A stretch of 41,788 nucleotides of DNA from an uncultured Oscillibacter sp. (GTDB lineage: Bacteria; Bacillota; Clostridia; Oscillospirales; Oscillospiraceae). Of the stretch, positions 26,910 through 32,744 are shown in pieces. Under the pieces are notes generated by a model, which saw only the letters and a list, made by a program, of their open reading frames with translations, ran no database searches and had not been told where the DNA came from. Position 1 is the stretch's first letter, and the number at the start of each line of letters is the position of its first letter. A program made the translations under genes and the position numbers. The stretch spans positions 1 to 41,788 of the forward strand of contig URKI01000021.1 of NCBI GenBank assembly GCA_900548505.1, in the 5' to 3' direction.

Positions 26910-27752
26910 TCAGGCGTACTGTTCCACAAACTCCAGCACCGTGCGGTTGAACTGCTCCGGGTCCTCCAGGAACATCACATGGCCCAGGTTCAAAAACTCG
27001 TGGAAGAAGCACTTGCCCTCCACCAGGTCACGGTAATGCCGGCCCATGGCAAGCCCGCGGGGGATGGCGGGGCTGTCGGCGCAGCAGATCATCAGGGGGA
27101 TGGTGATCTTTTTGAGGGTGGGAGTATAGTCCTTGAAGAGGAAATCGTTATATAGGGCAAACGCGATGTACACAGGCAGCTTCTTCATCTCCGTGCTGAC
27201 CCAATCCTCATCTTCCTTGCAGGGAGGCTCATGGAAGCAGACACGGGCAAAGGCCCGGGTATAGGCGTCGTGGTTGACCATGGCGTTTTCCAGGGTGGCA
27301 GTCATGCCGTCCATGTTGAAGCCCGCCAGGGAGTGGCTGTTCCAGCTCTCGGGAGAGAAGGGATACAGGGCGCTGTCGATGACGCCGATCTTTTTCAGGT
27401 GCTCCGCACCGAACTGCTCGTAGTACTCCATCACCACGCTGGAGCCCATGGACCAGCCCAGAAGCGTCACATTTTCCAGTCCCAGGTGCTCGATGAGCTC
27501 GTGGATATCCTGGGCGCAGCGCTCCATGGTCAGGTTCTGGAGGGTCTTGGAAGAGGAGCCGTGGCCCCGCCAGTCCACCAACACCAGCCGGTGGTTGGCG
27601 GAAAGGCCCTCAATGTTCTTATAGAAGAACTTGGAAGAGCACAGATAGCCGTGCAGGATGACGATGGGGTCGCCCTTGTCCTTTCCGTAGTCCTCAAAGT
27701 AGATCCAGGCGCCGTCGCTGACCTGGAAGAAATTGTCCCTGCTTTTGATCAT
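26910..27752 (-). CDS. Alpha/beta-hydrolase
   Basis: The 280-residue cytosolic protein has the alpha/beta-hydrolase signatures: oxyanion HGYLCSS, VLVDWRGHGSSSKT, nucleophile elbow LLGWSMGSSV (serine near residue 100), an acid candidate in MICCADSPAIP, and the late histidine in NLGHVMFLEDPEQF. GAAGGA lies before the ATG. It is the third gene of a sigma-54 unit, 19 bases after the symporter gene. The simplest idea is that it cleaves a compound brought in by the symporter (ester, amide or lactone), but this is inference; haloperoxidase- or esterase-type roles are not excluded. Confidence 0.88.
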   Translation of the reverse strand: MIKSRDNFFQVSDGAWIYFEDYGKDKGDPIVILHGYLCSSKFFYKNIEGLSANHRLVLVDWRGHGSSSKTLQNLTMERCAQDIHELIEHLGLENVTLLGWSMGSSVVMEYYEQFGAEHLKKIGVIDSALYPFSPESWNSHSLAGFNMDGMTATLENAMVNHDAYTRAFARVCFHEPPCKEDEDWVSTEMKKLPVYIAFALYNDFLFKDYTPTLKKITIPLMICCADSPAIPRGLAMGRHYRDLVEGKCFFHEFLNLGHVMFLEDPEQFNRTVLEFVEQYA

Positions 27753-27771
27753 GATCCGTTCCTTCTTTCAC

Positions 27772-29355
27772 TCAATCCTTGAGGGTGTCCACCTTGGCAT
27801 ACTTCTCGTCGTAGTCGGCGCAGAAGAACACCTGGAAGTAGCCCAGCTTGATACGCTCGTTCTGGGTAGCCTTGCTCACCGCCACCAGCAGCACCAGGGA
27901 GATAATCCACGCGGGCAGGAAGGCGTGGACGCCGCCCAGAGAGGCAGCCCACCAGGCCTTGGTGACCGGGATGACGCTGGAGAGGAAGTAGAACACCACA
28001 TAGGAGGCAAAGCCGCCCACGATGGAGGCCACCATGCCCTTGGCAGTGGCCTTCTTCCAGTACATGCCCACCAGCACGGGGAAGTACCAGGCCGCGCCCA
28101 GAGCCGCCAGCGCGAAGTTGATGATATACTGGGTCAGCTCAGAGGGCTTGAGGGCGATGAGGGTCGCGATGAGGGCGATGCCCAGCACGCAGGCCGTATT
28201 GATGCGGCTCTGGGTCTTAGCGGGGGTGGAGGGCTTGCAGCAGTCCACGATGAAATCCTTGGCCAGCATGGAAGCGCCCGCCATGGCAAGACCGGCCAGA
28301 GAGGACTGGACGGCAGCGAAGATGCCGCAGAAGATAATGCCGCCCACCCAGGAGGGCAGCAGGTTGGTGGCGTTGAAGATGGTGGTGTAGTCAGCGGTCT
28401 GCAGGTTGGGGTTGATAGCATAGGTCAGGGGGCCGGTGAAGCACATGATGCCCTGGACCAGGGTGAACACGCAGCAGGAGATCATAACGCCCTGCTTGAG
28501 CTTTTTATGGTTGTTGTAGGTCATGGTGACGGACAGGGCGTGCGGCACGGCGCCCAGTCCCACGCCGGCGAACAGGGCGGTGCCCATGGCGTTCCAGAAG
28601 CTGAAGCCCGTGTTGGCCTGGATGGCACCGGGGAACGCAGAGCCCAGGTACTCCATGGTGGCCCGGACGCTGCCGTGGTTTTCCACATTGGTGGCAATGA
28701 GCACACCGATGATGGCAAAGGTGGCCAGCAGCATAATGACGCCCTGGATGACGGCCACCTTGGCCATGGACTTGATGCCGCCGGAGAGGGTGTAGATGAC
28801 CGTGATGACGATGACCAGCAGAATGCCCAGATAATAGGCGTTGGTGCCGGTAACGGCAGCGAACACCTTGGCACCGGCGGAGATCTGGCCGGCGGCGAAG
28901 AAGGTCAGGCCAAACGCGCCGGTGATGGCCAGAGCCGCCACCACAGCCTTGGACTGGAACCGCAGACCCAGCAGCTGCTGGAACGTGACGGCGCCGGTGC
29001 GGTCGCGGAGAATGGCCACCTTACGGCCCACACTGCCGAGGCCGTAGGCCGCGGTGAGGAAGCCGGCGTAGTAGACCAGGGCGGCGGTGAAGCCCACCTT
29101 GTAGCCCAGGCCCGGAGCGGTGATCATGGTGCCGCCGGCCATGGAGTTGGTGGCGGCGATCATGGCGATGGCGAAGGCGCCCAGTCCGCCGCCGCCGGTA
29201 AGGAAGGAGGCCAGGCCGTCCTGGCTGCCCTTCCGGGACTGATATTTAATATAAAATCCGAAGCCCACGATGACAACCGTGTAAATGGCGAAAATCACCA
29301 GCATCGTCCGGGACGTGGACGCGGTGATAGAAAATCCACCCAGATCGTAGCTCAT
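27772..29355 (-). CDS. Sodium:solute symporter (PanF-like SSS family)
   Basis: The 527-residue membrane protein has about 13 helices and the SSS signature region GAFAIAMIAATNSMAGGTMI, with VIYTLSGGIKSMAKVAVIQG further in. Together with the small DUF997/YhdT-like gene that overlaps its start (ATGA), it matches the YhdT-PanF pairing of sodium/pantothenate symporters. In clostridia, though, this family also carries organic acids and amino acids, so pantothenate is only one option. Expression appears to depend on sigma-54 and the divergent PAS-type activator, which is unusual for a vitamin transporter and favours a catabolic substrate. Confidence 0.88.
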   Translation of the reverse strand: MSYDLGGFSITASTSRTMLVIFAIYTVVIVGFGFYIKYQSRKGSQDGLASFLTGGGGLGAFAIAMIAATNSMAGGTMITAPGLGYKVGFTAALVYYAGFLTAAYGLGSVGRKVAILRDRTGAVTFQQLLGLRFQSKAVVAALAITGAFGLTFFAAGQISAGAKVFAAVTGTNAYYLGILLVIVITVIYTLSGGIKSMAKVAVIQGVIMLLATFAIIGVLIATNVENHGSVRATMEYLGSAFPGAIQANTGFSFWNAMGTALFAGVGLGAVPHALSVTMTYNNHKKLKQGVMISCCVFTLVQGIMCFTGPLTYAINPNLQTADYTTIFNATNLLPSWVGGIIFCGIFAAVQSSLAGLAMAGASMLAKDFIVDCCKPSTPAKTQSRINTACVLGIALIATLIALKPSELTQYIINFALAALGAAWYFPVLVGMYWKKATAKGMVASIVGGFASYVVFYFLSSVIPVTKAWWAASLGGVHAFLPAWIISLVLLVAVSKATQNERIKLGYFQVFFCADYDEKYAKVDTLKD

Positions 29356-29711
29356 GCCTTGTTTCCTCCCTTGTTCTTGTCAGACCGGTTTTTCTTGAAG
29401 CGGGCCGTCAGGGGGAATTCCTCCCACTTGGCCAGGTAGATCATGCCTGCCACGAACATGGCCAGGTAGATCAAAATGGCGCCGGACACCCACATGGGCA
29501 TTCCCAGCAGATACTTCATCTCAGCCGGGTCGCCGGTACCGAAGGCGTACATCCAGATGGTGGCGATCACCGTGCAGGCGATGCCCAGCGCGTGGAAAAA
29601 GACGGCGTCCTTTTTTCCCGCCTCCAGGCGTTCGTCCAGATTGCCCACCCGGTCCACGTCATAGTCCGTGGACTCCAGGTCCATCGGGGCCGTGCTGCGT
29701 TTTTCTTCCAT
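29352..29711 (-). CDS. YhdT-like (DUF997) small membrane protein
   Basis: A 119-residue protein with two hydrophobic segments (FFHALGIACTVIATIWMYAF and VSGAILIYLAMFVAGMIYLA), a charged N-terminus and a basic tail. YhdT-type proteins are found directly before PanF-type symporters and are thought to be small partner subunits. This one overlaps the symporter start as ATGA. It is longer than the roughly 80-residue E. coli protein because of about 35 extra N-terminal residues. AAGGAGG lies nine bases upstream. It is the first gene after the sigma-54 promoter. Confidence 0.78.
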   Translation of the reverse strand: MEEKRSTAPMDLESTDYDVDRVGNLDERLEAGKKDAVFFHALGIACTVIATIWMYAFGTGDPAEMKYLLGMPMWVSGAILIYLAMFVAGMIYLAKWEEFPLTARFKKNRSDKNKGGNKA

Positions 29712-29773
29712 AATTCTTGCCCTCCTTGTTGCTCTGCCGCTCCTGCGGCCTTGTGTTGACGCTCATAATAAAT

Positions 29774-29789
29774 AGCAATTTTTGTGCCA
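29774..29789 (-). promoter_or_regulatory. Sigma-54 (-24/-12) promoter of the symporter operon
   Basis: On the - strand, TGGCAC, five A's, TTGCT. The GG and GC dinucleotides are exactly 10 bases apart, as the RpoN consensus TGGCAC-N5-TTGCW requires. It lies 62 bases before the yhdT-like start codon, opposite a divergent sigma-54 activator gene. Confidence 0.9.
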
Positions 29790-29822
29790 ACTAGAGAATT
29801 GTAGATATTACACAAATGGTTC

Positions 29823-29852
29823 TTGCAATTTTGTGCGCTCTCATGGTATATT
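29823..29852 (+). promoter_or_regulatory. Sigma-A-type promoter of the sigma-54 activator gene
   Basis: TTGCAA (29823-29828), an 18-base spacer and TATATT (29847-29852), giving a leader of about 70 bases. Confidence 0.65.
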
Positions 29853-29879
29853 AAAGTAAATTTTCTTCATTTTTTGCAT

Positions 29880-29889
29880 TTTTGCAAAA
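29880..29889. promoter_or_regulatory. Candidate activator-binding palindrome (upstream activating sequence)
   Basis: TTTTGCAAAA is a perfect 10-base palindrome about 90-100 bases upstream of the -24 element, a normal enhancer distance. Other short inverted repeats nearby are CACAAA (29811-29816) with TTTGTG (29830-29835), and TTTCGC with GCGAAA just before the activator's ribosome binding site. Which one binds the activator cannot be decided here. Confidence 0.4.
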
Positions 29890-29930
29890 CGTAATTTCGC
29901 ATTTTGACGAAACGCGAAAAAGGAGACGTC

Positions 29931-31364
29931 ATGGAATTTCCAAATCTCGCCACCGACCCCGCCGCCCAGCGGGAATATGAGCTTTTGAAGGTGCTGGCGG
30001 AGCATTACTTCGGCAGTATGCTGATCACGGACAGCAAGGGCCGCTTTCTCTATGTGAATGACGGCTGCTGCCGTCTGCTGGGCATCGACCGTGAGACCCT
30101 CTTGAACCTCTCCATTTACGACACGCTCCACGACTACTGCCACGCCACCAGCGCCTCGTCCATCAAGACGCTGGAGACGAAGAAGGAGTGCCTGAGCAAC
30201 CACACGCTCCAGGACTCCGGCAAGCAGGTGCTGGCCCTCTCCCGGCCCCATTTCGGGCCGGACGGAGAACTGGAATACGTCCCCACCTACAGCTGGGATG
30301 AGCGGGAGCTCTATACGCTTTTGGAAAAATTCGACCAGGAGCGGGACAACATCCGCAGCGTCATCCGCTTCATGCAGGGCACGGACAAAACGCCGGACAT
30401 GCTCATCGCGGAGAGCCAGTCCATGCGCAGCCTCCTGGAATACGCCGGCCACATCGCCGCCGTGGACTCCACCGTCATCATCTACGGCGAGTCCGGCTCC
30501 GGCAAGGAGATGTTCGCCAAGTACATCCACGCCAAAAGCGGCCGGGCCGACCAGGTGTTCATCCCCATCAACTGTGCCTCACTGCCTCCCTCCCTATTGG
30601 AAGCGGAGATGTTCGGCTATGAGAAAGGCACGTTCACCGGCGGCATGAAGGACGGCAAGATCGGCCTTTTCGAGTTTGCGGACAAGGGCACCGTGTTTCT
30701 CGACGAGATCGGTGAGATGCCGCTGGAGCTGCAGGCCAAGCTCCTGCGGATCATTGAAAACGGCGAGATCAAGCGGCTGGGCAGCAACCAGATCATCAAA
30801 AGCGATGTGCGCATCATCGCCGCCACCAACCGCAACCTTGCGGAGATGGTGCGGGAGAAGACCTTCCGGGCGGACCTCTATTACCGGCTCAACGTGCTGG
30901 TGGTGAATGTGCCGCCCCTGCGGGAGCGGACGGAGGACATCCGCCCCCTGGCAGAGCATTTTCTCAAGGCGTTCAACAAAAAATACGGCTATACCAAGCG
31001 CCTGGGCCCAGACACCATACAGGTCATGGAGCAATACGACTGGCCCGGCAACGTGCGGGAGCTGCGCAACACGGTGGAGCGCATGATCGTGGAGAGCAAG
31101 AATACGCTCATTGAACTGCAGTCCTTCCGCAAGGTGGATACAGTGGTGGTGGAGCGGCCCGCGCCGCCGGCCGTGGACCCGTCCCTTCCCTACCAGCAGG
31201 CCATGGATGAATACCAGCGCCAGTACATCACCGCGGTGGTGGACGAATGCGGCGGCGATCTGCGCCGTGCGGCAGCGCGGATGGAGCTGCATCTTTCCAC
31301 TCTGTACCGGAAAATGGAAAAGCTGGGCCTCCCCCTCCACAAGGAAGAAACCCCGGAGACATAA
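29931..31364 (+). CDS. Sigma-54-dependent transcriptional activator (PAS-AAA+-HTH)
   Basis: The 477 residues comprise a PAS sensor (about 17-115, with MLITDSKGRFLYVNDGCCRL), an AAA+ domain (about 157-385) and a Fis-type HTH (GGDLRRAAARMELHLSTLYR, about 434-455). Walker A is GESGSGKE (186-193), Walker B VFLDEI (255-260), and the arginine-finger region FRADLYYRLNVL is intact. The sigma-54-contacting loop, normally GAFTGA, reads GTFTGG (233-238). The ATG at 29931 follows AAGGAG; an in-frame TTG at 29904 does not. The divergent operon has a consensus -24/-12 promoter, so it is the obvious target. The PAS ligand is unknown. Confidence 0.94.
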   Translation: MEFPNLATDPAAQREYELLKVLAEHYFGSMLITDSKGRFLYVNDGCCRLLGIDRETLLNLSIYDTLHDYCHATSASSIKTLETKKECLSNHTLQDSGKQVLALSRPHFGPDGELEYVPTYSWDERELYTLLEKFDQERDNIRSVIRFMQGTDKTPDMLIAESQSMRSLLEYAGHIAAVDSTVIIYGESGSGKEMFAKYIHAKSGRADQVFIPINCASLPPSLLEAEMFGYEKGTFTGGMKDGKIGLFEFADKGTVFLDEIGEMPLELQAKLLRIIENGEIKRLGSNQIIKSDVRIIAATNRNLAEMVREKTFRADLYYRLNVLVVNVPPLRERTEDIRPLAEHFLKAFNKKYGYTKRLGPDTIQVMEQYDWPGNVRELRNTVERMIVESKNTLIELQSFRKVDTVVVERPAPPAVDPSLPYQQAMDEYQRQYITAVVDECGGDLRRAAARMELHLSTLYRKMEKLGLPLHKEETPET

Positions 31365-31399
31365 AAAAGCGGACACCCGATCGGGTGTCCGCTTTTTTT
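31363..31399. terminator. Strong bidirectional terminator
   Basis: A 10-bp GC stem, GCGGACACCC (31369-31378) with GGGTGTCCGC (31383-31392), and a GATC loop are flanked by six A's and seven T's. It serves the activator gene on + and the aldolase gene on -. Confidence 0.94.
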
Positions 31400-31409
31400 G
31401 CAGGATGAT

Positions 31410-32201
31410 TTACTTCTTGGCAAAGGCGTCCACGTCCGCCTTGGCAGCCTGATAGAAGAGGTAGGTGTCGCAGGTGTAGCCCACGAACTTGATGCCCATG
31501 TCACGCCACTTCTTGGCACCCTCCACGGTATCTGCAAAGCAGCCCAGCTTCACGCCCTTGGCGTTGGCCTTTTCGATGATGCCCTGGATGCAGGCGATCA
31601 CCTCCGGGTGGTTCACCTCGCCCACGTGACCCAGGGAGCTGGACAGGTCATAGGGCCCGATGAACAGCACATCCAGACCGGGCACGTCCAGGATCTCATC
31701 CAGGTTCTCCACAGCCTTCTTGCCCTCGGCCTGGATGATGACCACGGTCTCGTTGGCCTGGGCGAAGTACTCGCTGCCGGGCTTGGCGCCGTAGCAGGCG
31801 GAGCGCACGAAGCGGTTGGTGCCGCGGCTGCCCACGGGGGCGAACTTGGCGGCGGAGATCACGGCGCGGGCCTGGTCGGCCGTGTCGATCTGGGGCACCA
31901 GCAGGGCACCGGCGCCCACGTCCAGGGCGCGGTCCACCCAGATATCCATGCCCCGGGGCACCCGCACCACCGGGCACACGCCCGCCACGTTGGCGGCGCG
32001 GATCAGGTTCTGCAGGTTTTCAAAGGTGCCGGGGCCGTGCTCCATGTCCAGCAGCACGAAGTCATATCCGGCATAGCCGGCGGCCTCCACATAAGCGGGA
32101 TCAGACGTGATCATGAAGGGGCCCAGGGCACCCTGGTCGGAGTCCATCGCGGCCTTGAACCGGGCCACTGCGTCCATGGACGGCATTTTCATCGTATCCA
32201 T
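31410..32201 (-). CDS. HpcH/HpaI-family aldolase (2-oxo-3-deoxy acid class II aldolase)
   Basis: Metal-dependent aldolase that cleaves or forms 2-keto-3-deoxy or 4-hydroxy-2-oxo acids, releasing pyruvate and an aldehyde. The 263 residues contain FVLLDMEHGPGTFENLQNLI with the metal-ligand glutamate, VVRVPRGMD, GALLVPQIDTADQARAVI, the second metal region VIIQAEGKKAVENL, and FIGPYDLSSSLG. The ATG at 32201 has AGGAG seven bases upstream; an earlier ATG ten codons up does not. A perfect 17-bp palindrome lies in its leader. No partner pathway gene is adjacent, so the substrate (sugar-acid or aromatic-derived) is open. Confidence 0.9.
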   Translation of the reverse strand: MDTMKMPSMDAVARFKAAMDSDQGALGPFMITSDPAYVEAAGYAGYDFVLLDMEHGPGTFENLQNLIRAANVAGVCPVVRVPRGMDIWVDRALDVGAGALLVPQIDTADQARAVISAAKFAPVGSRGTNRFVRSACYGAKPGSEYFAQANETVVIIQAEGKKAVENLDEILDVPGLDVLFIGPYDLSSSLGHVGEVNHPEVIACIQGIIEKANAKGVKLGCFADTVEGAKKWRDMGIKFVGYTCDTYLFYQAAKADVDAFAKK

Positions 32202-32250
32202 CGCAATTCTCCTATCTTTGTTCCGGCGCACGCGCCGTTAATTCCTTATA

Positions 32251-32267
32251 GCGGAATTAAATTCCGC
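32251..32267. promoter_or_regulatory. Perfect 17-bp palindrome, candidate operator of the aldolase gene
   Basis: GCGGAATT, A, AATTCCGC: eight paired bases each side of one centre base. It begins near the predicted transcription start, where a bound repressor would block transcription. Two more AATTCC copies flank it (32240-32245 and 32275-32280). The GGAA...TTCC core resembles IclR-family boxes in general form, but no such regulator is in the window. Confidence 0.7.
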
Positions 32268-32281
32268 ATCTTCCAATTCCT

Positions 32282-32311
32282 ATTGTACGCGCGTTTCGCG
32301 GGATTTGTCAA
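32282..32311 (-). promoter_or_regulatory. Sigma-A-type promoter of the aldolase gene
   Basis: On the - strand, TTGACA (32311-32306), an 18-base spacer and TACAAT (32287-32282). It lies directly after the stop of the LspA-like gene. No terminator is seen between them, so read-through from upstream is possible. Confidence 0.8.
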
Positions 32312-32315
32312 TGTC

Positions 32316-32744
32316 TCAGCGGTGTTTTCCCCCGGAAGTAAGAGAAATGCACACGGCTCCCAGGAAAATAGCGAAATCCGCCAGATTGAATACGTACTTT
32401 TTCAGCCGTCCCGGTGCCTTGGGAAATTGGATGTAGTCGAAGACGCCCTTGCCACTCAGCCGCTCATAGAGGTTGCTGGCGCCGCCGCCCAGCAGCAGGG
32501 CACAGCCCAGCCGGCTGCGCCGCCACAGCGGCAGCGACAGCACCATCACCGCCGCCGATACCACTGCCAGAGCGCAGCGCCCCAGGGGCAGAAGGCCGAA
32601 GGCGGAGCCCCGGTTGTAAAGAGCTGTCCGCACCACCCGGCCGTCCAGGTAGTGCACTTCCTTTTGCTCCGTGTGTTCCAGATGACGCCGGACGGCAGCG
32701 CAGGCAAACGCCACCGCCGCAGCTAGGATCAGTGTCAGGATCAT
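32316..32744 (-). CDS. LspA-like (signal peptidase II family) membrane protein, divergent
   Basis: The 142-residue membrane protein has about four hydrophobic segments. It keeps LspA landmarks: NRGSAFGLLP (usual NTGAAF), GGASNLYERLSGKGVFDYI with one catalytic aspartate (usual GNLIDR...VDF), and FNLADFAIFLG with the other. The NLYER in place of NxxDR and the loss of the usual DQxxK motif after the first helix mark it as divergent, so it may be a variant lipoprotein signal peptidase or a relative with another job. Its ATG overlaps the stop of the GTPase-NYN gene (ATGA), so the two are translationally coupled. Confidence 0.78.
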   Translation of the reverse strand: MILTLILAAAVAFACAAVRRHLEHTEQKEVHYLDGRVVRTALYNRGSAFGLLPLGRCALAVVSAAVMVLSLPLWRRSRLGCALLLGGGASNLYERLSGKGVFDYIQFPKAPGRLKKYVFNLADFAIFLGAVCISLTSGGKHR

